The notes below the pieces were generated by a model. That model saw nothing but the letters and a program-made list of their open reading frames with translations, made no database searches and had not been told where the DNA came from. A stretch of 64,000 bases of DNA, taken from assembly GCF_001719615.1 (NCBI RefSeq), contig NZ_MDVX01000008.1, positions 186,001 through 250,000 on the forward strand, read 5' to 3'. The DNA comes from Neptunicoccus sediminis (GTDB taxonomy: Bacteria > Pseudomonadota > Alphaproteobacteria > Rhodobacterales > Rhodobacteraceae). Shown one piece after another: positions 37,168-46,185 of this stretch. The translations under genes and the position numbers were made by a program. The stretch's first letter is position 1, and every line of letters starts with the position of its first letter.

Positions 37168-38307
37168 ATGGCGATCTATACACCACAAGGCCCTCAAGGT
37201 CCGCAGGGTCCACAAGGCCCGCAGGGACCACAAGGTCCGCAGGGGCCGCAAACGCCTCAGGGTCCACAAGGGCCCCAAGGTCCACAGGGACCACAAGGCC
37301 AAGGCGGTTCCCCCTATCTCAGCACCGGACTGATCACTACGCGGGACGGCACGCAGCGGTTCTGGGACGGCACCCCGAAACGCCCTGTGTCCTATGAAAC
37401 CGGCAATGGCAGCACCGCCGATCGGCAATGGCGCACCTTCAAAAAGATGGGCAGCTACCCCCGCTCCGCTGCCATTCTTGCAGAGATCATGGGGCTTTTG
37501 CGGGTCGATAACACCGTTGCCCACAATGAGGCCGGCGTCAGCTTTCAGGGCGGGACCATCCATACCCCGCTGGTCACGCTGACACGTCCGAGTCTCACCC
37601 AATTCAAGGAACAGCTTTACTACCTGCGCACCGCTGCTGACCTGCGTTTTGACCGACAGGCGGAAATCCTGTCGCAAGTGGGGGATCTGACCCCTTATTT
37701 CGGTGCGCTCAGCTATTTGTCCAACGACACCCATAAATGGACGCTGGAACTGCTGGCGCTGGTGCAGCGGACCTGTCAGGTCTGCGAAATGCGGCTGAAG
37801 CAGTTGTTTGACTGTCCCCGCCCGATTGCCTTTGCACAAGAGGTCCAGCCGATGATTACCTCACCGGACCACCCCGCATGGCCAAGCGGTCACGCCACCG
37901 AAAGTTTCGCCGCCGCCACCCTGCTTGCCCGGCTTAGCGATCCGGAGTTTCAGACGCCCGTGCAAGGCGTGCAGGACCAGTTGCCCGCCTACCGGCTGTC
38001 AGCGCGGATTGCATTGAACCGCACGGTGGCTGGCGTCCACTTTCCCACGGACAGCGTAGCCGGTGCCACCCTTGGCATCGCGCTTGCAGAATTCATCATC
38101 AACTATTGCAGTCAGGCGGATAAAACATCCGCATACGCCTTTAACGGCGGCGCGTTTCGGGGGGATTTCAACCTGTCGCTGCTTGGGGAAACCATGCCCG
38201 GCAGCAGTGATCCCACCATCACCCGCACCGAAATTTCGCTGCCCGCAGCCGGTCGGGAAAACCTGTTGTCAAAGCTCTGGGATGCCGCCGCAAAGGAATG
38301 GGCCTAA
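37168..38307 (+). CDS. PAP2/vanadium haloperoxidase-like protein with collagen-like N-terminus
   Basis: A 379-residue protein. Residues 5-43 are thirteen Gly/Thr-Pro-Gln triplets, a collagen-like tract. The rest carries the acid phosphatase/vanadium haloperoxidase active site: K211-x6-R218-P219, P239-S-G-H242 and R285-x5-H291-x3-D295. These residues bind phosphate or vanadate. The second domain resembles bacterial soluble haloperoxidase homologues more than membrane PAP2 phosphatases, as no transmembrane helices appear. There is no signal peptide. ATG at 37168 follows AAGGAG (37154-37159). It is convergent with the subtilisin-like protease gene, 13 bases away. Whether it is a phosphatase or a haloperoxidase cannot be told. 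Confidence 0.85.
   Translation: MAIYTPQGPQGPQGPQGPQGPQGPQGPQTPQGPQGPQGPQGPQGQGGSPYLSTGLITTRDGTQRFWDGTPKRPVSYETGNGSTADRQWRTFKKMGSYPRSAAILAEIMGLLRVDNTVAHNEAGVSFQGGTIHTPLVTLTRPSLTQFKEQLYYLRTAADLRFDRQAEILSQVGDLTPYFGALSYLSNDTHKWTLELLALVQRTCQVCEMRLKQLFDCPRPIAFAQEVQPMITSPDHPAWPSGHATESFAAATLLARLSDPEFQTPVQGVQDQLPAYRLSARIALNRTVAGVHFPTDSVAGATLGIALAEFIINYCSQADKTSAYAFNGGAFRGDFNLSLLGETMPGSSDPTITRTEISLPAAGRENLLSKLWDAAAKEWA
37180..37296 (+). repeat. Collagen-like triplet-coding tandem repeat (13 units)
   Basis: Nine-base units encode TPQ, seven GPQ, TPQ and four GPQ. Synonymous codons vary from unit to unit (Gly as ggc, ggt, gga, ggg; Pro as cca, ccg, cct, ccc). The tract is therefore conserved at protein level rather than being a fresh slippage product. 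Confidence 0.95.
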
Positions 38308-38320
38308 CCGCCCTGCCCGA

Positions 38321-40411
38321 TCAGGGGCGATAGCCGTTATCCAGACGCGCACGCAGCCCTGCTTCGGCTGACACAGCCAGCGGGCCGAGCTGGTCCAGCT
38401 CGTATTGCGGCACATAAGACCAGTCGAGCGCTGACAGCGCGGCCATCTCCCGCTTTGCATTGATTGATGGCGGATGCCACGGCCCGATGTCCGCACCACT
38501 GGCAAACAAAACAGCCAGTTGCCGCGTGATCTGGGGCGCCGCAACCGATGTGCCTGACATGACCGTCGCACTACCGCTGAGCGTGCCGCTCGCCAAGACG
38601 CCGCGCAGGGTCCAGCTACTGTCCCCAATGGCCGAAACACCGGGTTCTCTGGCAGACAAAGGACCGCCCGTTGCGCAATATGGCGCGGCAAATCCCGTAT
38701 CGCACAGGGCCGCACCGACACAATAAACCTGTTCGGGCATCCCTGCCGACAGCCAGCCGGATTCCGTCCCGATCCGCGTCACCGGCCCGTCTGCTTTGGG
38801 GGCGTATTTGGTTTTTACTGGCGGTTTCCAGACCCATAACGCCGTGTCGTCCAGATAGGACTGCCGCGCCAGTGCCTGAAACCCCAAGGGCCGGTCGTCC
38901 CGCTGCACTTCGATCCGCACTGTTTGCGCGGCTGCGTTGGTCCCGAGCGTGATCTGCCACGGTCCGCTCGGGGCGAGCGGTTTGCCCGCCTCAAACGCGG
39001 CGGTCGGGGCGATTGCCAGCAGATAAGACGCAGAGGTTTGCCCGCCCCCGTCCAGTTGCTGCGGCGCAATTGCATAGATGCGGGCCACCGCCGGCGCCGA
39101 TCCGCGCGCCAGTGAAACACTGTGACCAAGCGGAACTGTCCCGAGCACAAGAGGTTGGGACAAAAGACTGTCCATCCCGATCAACAGGGCGTCGGGATCT
39201 TCGGGGCGAAGTTCAACGAAACTCGGGGTGTAATCCTCTGATTGCACCCGCAAAGTCACCGATTGCGGTGCCTCCGGTTCCAGATCAAAGGTGCCGACCT
39301 GCCGCGTCAGCCCGTCATTGCCAAAGGCAAACACCACCCGCATCGGACGGCCTGTGCGGGCTTCCCGCCGGTAGACCTCGGCGGCGATCTGCCGTTCGAT
39401 CAGGCTGGTTCCGTCCTTGGACCCTGCCAGCACACCAAGCGAGATATTTACCACCAGCGGGCGGTGCTGCCCGTCCACCTGCAACCTGTCCGCCTGCCAG
39501 ATTATCCAGCGCAAGGCCCGCAGCACATAGGGCTGCAATGTGGCACCAGAGGTATCCTCTACCGCTTGGGGGGGCAGTTGCGCGGCCAGCATCGGACAGG
39601 CGCACAGGGTGTCCGCCCCGTCCAGCGGATCGGCCCCCGCCGCAATATCCGCGACAATCGTGCCGTGCGTGCTGGCCAGTTCGGAGCCGCCCCCCGCTGT
39701 GATGCCATGCCAGACCGGGCTGATCTGCCGGTCGTATAGCGCCTTGTTCATCGCGCTGTATTCCGCGGGCTCGTCCAGCCTGTCACCCTGCGCCAGCAGC
39801 GCGTCGATGTCGCCCGCCTGCAAAACCCGCCCGCAGTTTATCCCGATCTGGCCATCGGTGTCGGTGATGCTGTCCTCGCATTGCAACCAGATTGCCGCCA
39901 GCCGCGTCTTGCGTTGGGGCGCGGTTCCGGTGGTGAACCGCGCATTGAGATAGCCAATCGCATCGTCAATCACCGCCACAACAGGTGCAGGATGGGGGGC
40001 GCCGCCAGCGGGGGCGCGGGTGGATGGTTCTGGCGGGCGCGCCCCCCCGTTTGGGAGCGGCTCCAGCCATCTGCCGTAGACCGCGGCAAAATCCCCGAGC
40101 GATTTGGAGACATGCAAGAAAAGATCAGGCGCTGCATCTTCCGCCGGAGGATGCGCCAGCAACCGGTCGAGATGTGCCCGTTCGATCCCGTCTATCAGAA
40201 AATCCGCACCCTGCCCCGCAGCGTCGAGTTTACGTTTGATCCAGCGCAGGGTTTTTAGCAAGGTCGCCGGTCGTCCTGTCGGTTTCACCCGAACCAGCAG
40301 AGGCCGATAGCCAAGCGCCCCGCCACCCGCAGGCTGGTAAACGTGATCGAACCAGTCGAGATACCCGTCCACCACAGACGTTTCCTGCGGTGTGCCCCAG
40401 CTGAAATCCAT
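38321..40411 (-). CDS. Subtilisin-like (S8) serine protease without signal peptide
   Basis: A 696-residue protein. The catalytic triad can be placed at D149 or D150 in VVAVIDDAIGYLN, H249 in STHGTIVADIAAG and S622 in SGTSVAAPQ, with the oxyanion asparagine N365 in FAFGNDG. Between His and Ser there is a large insertion, and residues 1-140 form an N-terminal region with no recognised domain and no signal peptide. The Asp motif is less canonical (usual DTG/DSG is DDA). It may act in the cytoplasm or be exported in a non-classical way. It is convergent with the collagen-like PAP2 gene. Confidence 0.83.
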   Translation of the reverse strand: MDFSWGTPQETSVVDGYLDWFDHVYQPAGGGALGYRPLLVRVKPTGRPATLLKTLRWIKRKLDAAGQGADFLIDGIERAHLDRLLAHPPAEDAAPDLFLHVSKSLGDFAAVYGRWLEPLPNGGARPPEPSTRAPAGGAPHPAPVVAVIDDAIGYLNARFTTGTAPQRKTRLAAIWLQCEDSITDTDGQIGINCGRVLQAGDIDALLAQGDRLDEPAEYSAMNKALYDRQISPVWHGITAGGGSELASTHGTIVADIAAGADPLDGADTLCACPMLAAQLPPQAVEDTSGATLQPYVLRALRWIIWQADRLQVDGQHRPLVVNISLGVLAGSKDGTSLIERQIAAEVYRREARTGRPMRVVFAFGNDGLTRQVGTFDLEPEAPQSVTLRVQSEDYTPSFVELRPEDPDALLIGMDSLLSQPLVLGTVPLGHSVSLARGSAPAVARIYAIAPQQLDGGGQTSASYLLAIAPTAAFEAGKPLAPSGPWQITLGTNAAAQTVRIEVQRDDRPLGFQALARQSYLDDTALWVWKPPVKTKYAPKADGPVTRIGTESGWLSAGMPEQVYCVGAALCDTGFAAPYCATGGPLSAREPGVSAIGDSSWTLRGVLASGTLSGSATVMSGTSVAAPQITRQLAVLFASGADIGPWHPPSINAKREMAALSALDWSYVPQYELDQLGPLAVSAEAGLRARLDNGYRP

Positions 40412-40542
40412 CCCGATACCTCCGTAAACAATAAAAATTGCGCTTAATACGGAGTATCAGACGGTAGAACCGGCATTTGTGTCAAACACAAGTTATCGGC
40501 CGCGGCGCGATTAACGGATTATTCACACCCTGCATGGCAAAG

Positions 40543-41580
40543 TCAGATCGCGCGGGGGATCACCACGGAAAACCGGCTTCCGACACCAACAGTACTGTCA
40601 ATTTGCAACCGGCTGCGGTGGCGCATCAGGATGTGCTTTACAATCGCCAGCCCCAATCCGGTGCCGCCCTTGTCGCGGGACCGCCCCTTGTCGATCCGGT
40701 AAAACCGCTCTGTCAGACGGGCGATATGCTCTGGCGCGATACCTTCGCCCTGATCGCTGACGGTCACACGCACCATGTCCGGCTCCATCTCGTCCACGCC
40801 GGCCTCAATGGACACCACAGCACCGTTTCGGGAATATTTCGCGGCGTTTTCGATCAGATTGGCAAAAACCTGTGTCAGCTCGTCCGTGATCCCGATCACC
40901 TCTGGCAGATCGGACGGAATATCAAGCCTGACCGTAGTTTGCTCGCGGTCCAGTATCGGTTCGAGAGAGGCGCTCAGCCGTTCCAGAATAGGGCGCAAAT
41001 CGACCACCGTTGTCGGCGCATATTTCTCTTCGGATTGCAGTTTGGACAGGGATAACAGATCATCAATCAACCGCGCCATCCGCGCCGCTTCTTTCTCCAT
41101 CAGGTAAAGAAACCTGTCCGACGCCTTTGGATCAGACCGTGCAGGCCCTTGAAGTGTCTCAATAAATCCATAGAGCGCCGTAAGCGGTGATCGCAACTCG
41201 TGGCTGACATTTGCCACAAATTCAGAACGCATCTGCTCGGCTTCCTCAATGTGGCTGACATCCTCAAAGCTGACAACAACCAGCGCGTCAGAGCGGCTGG
41301 CATCCGGATCAACCCGCACCGCCGACATGGAAAACGTCGTGGGCACAACCAGTTGCAACCGCACGTCCACTTTGGCCTGACCGCCTTCGTCGATCGTACT
41401 TTCGACCGCGCGGATACAGCGTTTGTTCGGCACGTAATGGGCCAGTTTGCGCCCCTGCGTGCCGGTCCCGAACAGGCTGACCGCGGATTCATTGCGAAAC
41501 ACAATGGTCTGGTCGCTGTCCACCACAAATACCGCAACGCCCAGCGCGTTCAGAATGGCCTTGATTCCTGCTTCCAGCAT
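40543..41580 (-). CDS. PAS-domain sensor histidine kinase, PhoR-like, no membrane segment
   Basis: A 345-residue kinase. An N-terminal PAS domain (ALGVAVFVVDSDQTIVFRN) is followed by the phosphoacceptor H127 in FVANVSHELRSPLTALYGFIETL and an ATPase domain with FANLIENAAKYSRN, VSDQGEGIAPEHI and GGTGLGLAIVKHILMRHRS. The core is PhoR-like, but the N-terminal transmembrane region is absent. I chose ATG at 41580 because AAGGAG lies eight bases upstream; an ATG at 41616 has no such site. No phoB or pst genes are adjacent, so assignment to phosphate control is uncertain. Confidence 0.87.
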   Translation of the reverse strand: MLEAGIKAILNALGVAVFVVDSDQTIVFRNESAVSLFGTGTQGRKLAHYVPNKRCIRAVESTIDEGGQAKVDVRLQLVVPTTFSMSAVRVDPDASRSDALVVVSFEDVSHIEEAEQMRSEFVANVSHELRSPLTALYGFIETLQGPARSDPKASDRFLYLMEKEAARMARLIDDLLSLSKLQSEEKYAPTTVVDLRPILERLSASLEPILDREQTTVRLDIPSDLPEVIGITDELTQVFANLIENAAKYSRNGAVVSIEAGVDEMEPDMVRVTVSDQGEGIAPEHIARLTERFYRIDKGRSRDKGGTGLGLAIVKHILMRHRSRLQIDSTVGVGSRFSVVIPRAI

Positions 41581-41780
41581 GCGCTGTCTCCTTTGCGCCC
41601 TCCCTGCCGCATCCATGCGTCAGGCTCAACCCGTTCCCGCGTTTATCCGGAAATTCCGCCAGAGCCATGCACGAGACACATATCGGCTTTAACAGATTGT
41701 CCGTTGTCCAAACGCCTTCCAGCTCCCATTTAAACCCCAACAGTATGACAGGCTCCTGACACGGAGTGAAAGGAACGAAC

Positions 41781-42011
41781 ATGGCTTATATTTCAGACAC
41801 CAAACCAACCCTCGGCGGCGCTATCTGGTCCGCCCTGCAAACCGCCGGCGCCGCTGTGCTGCGCTTCTTTGAAGATCTGACACTCGCCGCATCCCGCGCC
41901 GATACCATCACCGCAATGCAGGATATGGACGACGACACCCTGCGCAGCCGCTACAATATTTCACGGGACCAGATCGTATCATTCGTTTTCCGTGACAAAC
42001 TGGTCCCCTGA
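41781..42011 (+). CDS. Small DUF1127-like protein, 76 aa
   Basis: A 76-residue protein starting MAYISDTKPTLGGAIW. The C-terminal MDDDTLRSRYNISRDQIVSFVF follows the DUF1127 pattern (M-x-D-x-x-L-x-x-x-x-I-x-R-x-x-I). Members of this family are small, often abundant in Rhodobacterales, and some affect RNA turnover or phosphate and carbon metabolism. The amphipathic first half (residues 12-40) has no clear membrane helix. ATG at 41781 follows AAAGGA. It is a single gene between two minus-strand genes. The function here is unknown. Confidence 0.8.
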   Translation: MAYISDTKPTLGGAIWSALQTAGAAVLRFFEDLTLAASRADTITAMQDMDDDTLRSRYNISRDQIVSFVFRDKLVP

Positions 42012-42021
42012 AACAGCGCTA

Positions 42022-43410
42022 TCAGGCCCATAAACCGTCGGATTTGAGACCCGCAAGGGTCTCATCCAGCGATTTCACCGCCCGCTCGAACAACTGGTCA
42101 ATATTGTCTTTGGTCATGATCAGCGGCGGTGAAATAATCATCGTATCTCCCACATGACGCATCACAAGACCGTTGGCGAAACATCTTTCGCGGCAACGCA
42201 GTCCCACGGTGCCTTTCTCCGCTTTGAACGGTGCACGACTGGCCTTGTCCGGTGACAGTTCCAGCGCCCCCATCATTCCGATAATGCGCGCTTCGCCAAC
42301 CATCGGATGATCGCTGATCTCGCGCCATTTCTGCGCCAGATAGGGCGCGGCCGTGTCGCGCACATGCTCGATCACTTTTTCTTCTTCAAGAAGGCGCAGG
42401 TTCTCCAGTGCCACGGCACAGGCCACCGGATGACCCGAATAGGTGTAGCCGTGGTTGAACTCATCCGAGCTGATCACCCCGGCCACCTCATCACTCAGGA
42501 TAGAACCGCCAATCGGTTGGTAGCCGCTCGACAGTCCCTTGGCGATGGTCATGATGTCGGGCCGGATGCCGAAAGTTTGGGACCCGAACCAGTTACCAGT
42601 GCGCCCGAAACCGCAGATCACCTCATCCGCAATCAGCAGGATGTCACGCTCGTCACAGATGCGCTGGATTTCCGGCCAGTAGGTTTCCGGCGGAATAATC
42701 ACCGCGCCCGCCCCTTGGATCGGCTCGGCAATAAAGGCGGCAACCTTGTCTTCCCCGATCCGGTCGATCTCTGCCTCCAGCGCACGGGCGCGGGCCAGAC
42801 CGAATTCCGCAGGGTCCATATCGCCGCCTTCCCCGTACCAGTAGGGCTGGTCGATGTGGGTGATGTCAGGGATCGGCATCCCACCCTGCGCATGCATCCC
42901 CACCATACCGCCAAGCGAGCCGCTGCCCATTGACGAGCCGTGATAGGCGTTCTTCCGGCTGATGATGGTTTTCTTCTCGGGCTTGCCCTTCAACGCCCAG
43001 TAATGGCGCACCAGACGGATGTTGGTGTCATTGGCTTCCGACCCTGATCCGGCAAAGAACACATGGTTCAGATCACCCGGCGCCAGTTCGGCAAGCCGCG
43101 CGGACAGGGCCACTACAGGGGGATGGGTGGTTTGAAAAAACGTATTGTAATAAGGAAGTTGCGCCATTTGCGCCGCAGCAACCTCGGCCAGTTCCTTGCG
43201 CCCGTAGCCCAGATTGACGCACCACAATCCGGCCATACCGTCGAGGATCTCAATCCCTTCGCTATCGGTCAGCATGACACCATCGGCCCGCGTGATCACC
43301 CGCGCACCCTTCTCGGCCAGTTCCGCGCCGTGGGTGAAAGGATGGACGTGATGGGCCGCATCCAACCGCTGCAGGTCGGCTGTGGGCAGGTGGTTGTCAA
43401 TCCGTTTCAT
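42022..43410 (-). CDS. Class III aminotransferase, putrescine/omega-amino type
   Basis: A PLP-dependent aminotransferase of 462 residues. Motifs include NVFFAGSGSEANDTNIRLVR in similar form (FFAGSGSEANDT), the PLP-ring region LLIADEVICGFGRTGNWFGS and the Schiff-base lysine in IMTIAKGLSSGYQPIGG. It resembles the SpuC/putrescine-pyruvate and omega-amino acid:pyruvate group. ATG at 43410 has GGAG five bases upstream. Putrescine produced by the agmatinase operon nearby would be a sensible substrate, but taurine, hypotaurine or beta-alanine cannot be excluded. It is transcribed alone. Confidence 0.88.
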   Translation of the reverse strand: MKRIDNHLPTADLQRLDAAHHVHPFTHGAELAEKGARVITRADGVMLTDSEGIEILDGMAGLWCVNLGYGRKELAEVAAAQMAQLPYYNTFFQTTHPPVVALSARLAELAPGDLNHVFFAGSGSEANDTNIRLVRHYWALKGKPEKKTIISRKNAYHGSSMGSGSLGGMVGMHAQGGMPIPDITHIDQPYWYGEGGDMDPAEFGLARARALEAEIDRIGEDKVAAFIAEPIQGAGAVIIPPETYWPEIQRICDERDILLIADEVICGFGRTGNWFGSQTFGIRPDIMTIAKGLSSGYQPIGGSILSDEVAGVISSDEFNHGYTYSGHPVACAVALENLRLLEEEKVIEHVRDTAAPYLAQKWREISDHPMVGEARIIGMMGALELSPDKASRAPFKAEKGTVGLRCRERCFANGLVMRHVGDTMIISPPLIMTKDNIDQLFERAVKSLDETLAGLKSDGLWA

Positions 43411-43619
43411 ATTCACTCCTTCAAAGCATTACGGGCGATTTGCCGCGACGTTAGCGCGACAGTTCAAAACCCGTCAATCGCATTCGACAGAGTGGATCCA
43501 AACACAGGACGGACCGCGCCGCCCCGCTTCTTCTGGCAGATAAATATCCCCGAGCCAGGCGCAGGCCTGGGGCGGAACCGGCCGGACGCTCCGGCGCCCG
43601 ACTGGTTGATGCGCCGGTT

Positions 43620-44660
43620 TTAACCCCCGCGGACCGCAGCAATCATCCGTTTGACGTTGTCAGGGTCCGCATCCGGCGTGATCCCGTGACCGAGGTTAAA
43701 GATATGGGGACCGCGGGAGAAGGCTTTGACAATGCGTTTGGTTTCGGAGACCAGACGCGGGCCGCCCTCTACCAATAGGGTCTGGTCAAGATTTCCCTGA
43801 ACGCAAACAAAGGGTTGCAGGTTCTCTACCGCCCAGTCAGCATCCATTTCGCCGCCAATTGCCAGACCATCCACTTCGGTGTGTTTGGCATAGGCCGCGT
43901 ATCCGTCCGGCGCCGCACCGCGCGGGAAACCGATGATGGCCAGATCGGGCCAGCGTTCGCGCAGGCGGGACACAATTTTGGCCGTGGGGCGGATACAGTA
44001 TTTCGCATAAGACAACCCGTCGAGAGATCCCGCCCAACTGTCAAACAGCTTAACCACTTCTGCACCGGCCTCAACCTGTTTGGACAGATAGAGGATCGTT
44101 GCTTCGGTGATTAGATCAATCAACTTTTCAAACAGCGCCGTGTTCTCTTTCATCAACGCATGGGCCGGCCCCTGATCGGGCGTGCCCTGCCCTGCAATCA
44201 TATAGGTCGCCACGGTCCACGGCGAACCGGCAAAACCGATCAGCGGCACCTCTGCGGGAAGGCTTTCACGCAGGTTGCGGATGGTCTGATAGATCGGGGA
44301 CAGGGTCTCGTGGATGTCCTCTGCCGGACCCAGCTTGGCGAAATCCGCAGGCGTTGTAACGGTGGAAAGGCGCGGTCCTTCACCGGTGACAAACCACAAA
44401 TCCGCCCCCAGCGCCTGTGGCACCAGCAGAATATCGGCAAACAGGATCGCTGCGTCAAATCCGAACCTGCGGATCGGTTGCAGGGTCACTTCGGTGGCCA
44501 GATCGGGATTATAGCACAGGGACAGGAAATCCCCTGCCTCGGCGCGGGTGGCCTTGTATTCGGGCAGATACCGGCCCGCCTGACGCATCATCCAGATCGG
44601 AGGCACCGGCAGGGTTTCCCCGCGCAGTGCACGCAACAGCAACTTGTCTTCGGTTTTCAT
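43620..44660 (-). CDS. hemE: Uroporphyrinogen decarboxylase
   Basis: It decarboxylates the four acetate side chains of uroporphyrinogen III to coproporphyrinogen III in tetrapyrrole synthesis. The signature [20 protein letters not shown] lies near residue 20 and the second signature [13 protein letters not shown] near residue 140; DSWAGSL and [10 protein letters not shown] also fit. ATG at 44660 gives the family length of 346 with GAAAGG upstream; the longer frame to 44753 runs into the hemC side. It is divergent from hemC, an arrangement common in Rhodobacterales. Confidence 0.95.
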   Translation of the reverse strand: MKTEDKLLLRALRGETLPVPPIWMMRQAGRYLPEYKATRAEAGDFLSLCYNPDLATEVTLQPIRRFGFDAAILFADILLVPQALGADLWFVTGEGPRLSTVTTPADFAKLGPAEDIHETLSPIYQTIRNLRESLPAEVPLIGFAGSPWTVATYMIAGQGTPDQGPAHALMKENTALFEKLIDLITEATILYLSKQVEAGAEVVKLFDSWAGSLDGLSYAKYCIRPTAKIVSRLRERWPDLAIIGFPRGAAPDGYAAYAKHTEVDGLAIGGEMDADWAVENLQPFVCVQGNLDQTLLVEGGPRLVSETKRIVKAFSRGPHIFNLGHGITPDADPDNVKRMIAAVRGG

Positions 44661-44775
44661 CGCGCAGCCTTTCGTGCAAACTCCGCCCGCTATATCCCGC
44701 CACCGCCGTCGGGGGAACCCGTCCGCGACATTTTCCCGTTTGCTTATGGGCAAGCGCGGCCTTAAACCGCAACTT

Positions 44776-45702
44776 ATGACCTATTCACCTGATACCCCGA
44801 TGAACATTGGCACCCGCGGCTCTCCTTTGGCGCTGGCGCAGGCTTACGAAACCCGTGACAGGCTGATGGCCGCGCTGGACCTTCCCGAATCCGCCTTCAA
44901 AATCCACGCCATCAAAACCACAGGCGACCGCGTGCAAGACCGCGCCCTGAGCGAGATCGGCGGCAAGGGGCTGTTCACCAAGGAAATCGAAGAAGCCATG
45001 CTGGATGGCACCATCGACATCGCGGTGCATTCCATGAAAGATATGCCGGTAGACCTGCCCGACGGTCTGGTGATCGACTGCATCCTGCCCCGCGAAGACG
45101 TGCGCGACGGGTTTCTGTCCCCCAGTGTGACAGGGATTGCGGAACTGCCCCACGGCGCGGTTGTCGGCACATCGTCGCTGCGGCGGCGCGCACAATTGCA
45201 ACACCGCAGGCCCGATCTGCAAGTGGTTGAATTTCGCGGCAACGTGCAAACACGGCTGCGCAAACTTTCCGAAGGGGTGGCGCAGGCAACCTTTCTGGCA
45301 ATGGCCGGATTGAAACGGCTTGAGATGCCGGCCGACACCGCCACACCGATTTCCCCCGACGACATGCTGCCCGCCATCGCGCAGGGTGCCATCGGGATCG
45401 AACGGCGCAAGGATGACGAAACCGCAGCCAACGCGCTGGCCCTGATCAACGACACCGAAACGCAAACACGCCTGTTCGCAGAACGCGCCCTGCTGCGCGG
45501 GCTGGACGGGTCCTGCCAGACACCGATTGCGGGGCTGGCCCTGCTCGACGGCGACCAAATCACCCTGCGCGGTGAGGTATTGCGTCCCGACGGCAGCGAG
45601 AGCCTGACAGAGACCCTCTCTGGCGCGCGCACCGAAGCGGCAGAGATCGGCGCAGAGATGGCCGCCCGCCTGCGCCCCCGCATGGGACATAATTTTTTCT
45701 AA
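44776..45702 (+). CDS. hemC: Porphobilinogen deaminase (hydroxymethylbilane synthase)
   Basis: It polymerises four porphobilinogens to hydroxymethylbilane. The 308-residue protein shows [29 protein letters not shown] with the catalytic Asp region [14 protein letters not shown], and the dipyrromethane-attachment cysteine in [12 protein letters not shown]. The preceding [10 protein letters not shown]-type segment ([13 protein letters not shown]) is typical. The start may be ATG 44776 or ATG 44800; I prefer 44776 because related proteins have several residues before the first strand. It shares a roughly 115-base control region with divergent hemE. Confidence 0.94.
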   Translation: MTYSPDTPMNIGTRGSPLALAQAYETRDRLMAALDLPESAFKIHAIKTTGDRVQDRALSEIGGKGLFTKEIEEAMLDGTIDIAVHSMKDMPVDLPDGLVIDCILPREDVRDGFLSPSVTGIAELPHGAVVGTSSLRRRAQLQHRRPDLQVVEFRGNVQTRLRKLSEGVAQATFLAMAGLKRLEMPADTATPISPDDMLPAIAQGAIGIERRKDDETAANALALINDTETQTRLFAERALLRGLDGSCQTPIAGLALLDGDQITLRGEVLRPDGSESLTETLSGARTEAAEIGAEMAARLRPRMGHNFF

Positions 45703-45770
45703 AAACCGCGCATAGAGGCGCTTTACAATCGCGGCCCAAACCGCAATTGTGCGCCTCCAGTCAGCCGGTT

Positions 45771-45856
45771 GCGGGCGTGATGGAATGGTAGACATAACAG
45801 ACTTAAAATCTGTGGGCCTTTGTGCCGTGGGGGTTCGAGTCCCCCCGCCCGCACCA
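45771..45856 (+). tRNA. tRNA-Leu (anticodon TAA), CCA encoded
   Basis: The sequence folds as an 86-base class II tRNA. The acceptor stem pairs GCGGGCG (45771-45777) with CGCCCGC (45846-45852), followed by discriminator A and encoded CCA (45854-45856). The anticodon stem ACAGA/TCTGT closes the loop CTTAAAA with anticodon TAA. A long variable arm (GGGCCTTTGTGCC) and the T arm GGGGGTTCGAGTCCCCC complete it. The gene lies just after hemC. Confidence 0.95.
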
Positions 45857-46185
45857 GTAATATTCAGCGGATTACCCTCTCTGACGTGATGGGTGCACTG
45901 TCCCGGTTTCGCAAAACTCCGACGATAATCGCCTTTGTGGTGGTAAGTATTTCTTAAGCTGTGGGGTGTATCCTGCCTGAGGGAGATACGACGTTTCGCG
46001 ACCGCCGTACCGAAACAGCAAGCGGACCAGATGGAAAAGGGATTTCACAGACAGGTTATTTTAATAAGGGATTTGTGGGGATGGTATGCAGCTTGGAAAA
46101 AGGGCGGCACTTATCGCGCCGCCCTGTTCAATAAATAATTGCGCCGGACGAGATAGCTCCGGCGTTGCGATTTGATCTTTCCGGA
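45857..46185. other. Intergenic stretch after tRNA-Leu
   Basis: No credible gene is visible. It contains the minus-strand terminator of the downstream dehydrogenase (listed separately) and a second hairpin, CGCCGGA (46142-46148) / TCCGGCG (46158-46164). I see no integrase or direct repeat of the tRNA 3' end that would indicate an attachment site. Confidence 0.5.
46095..46126 (-). terminator. Rho-independent terminator for the uronate-dehydrogenase-like gene
   Basis: Read on the minus strand, the stem AGGGCGGC / GCCGCCCT (46101-46108 and 46118-46125) is followed by five T. It lies about 60 bases after the stop codon at 46186. Confidence 0.8.

Noticed and set aside
37180-37296. Tandem nine-base repeats considered as a CRISPR or a DNA minisatellite
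   Set aside because: The units are contiguous, in frame and encode collagen-like triplets, with synonymous variation and no spacers.
43417-43619. GGGGATATTTATCTGCCAGA-type sequence (minus strand, around 43532-43552) considered as a mobile repeat
   Set aside because: Sequences of this kind are, to my recollection, frequent between genes in Rhodobacterales. With one copy here I cannot show that it is an element or a terminator.
44644-44775. A longer hemC start at 44644
   Set aside because: It would run antisense through the hemE start and add residues that are not conserved. ATG at 44776 gives the normal family length.
45771-46185. tRNA-Leu as a possible integration site for a genomic island
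   Set aside because: No integrase gene, no direct repeat of the tRNA 3' end and no mobile-element genes are visible on either side in the window.
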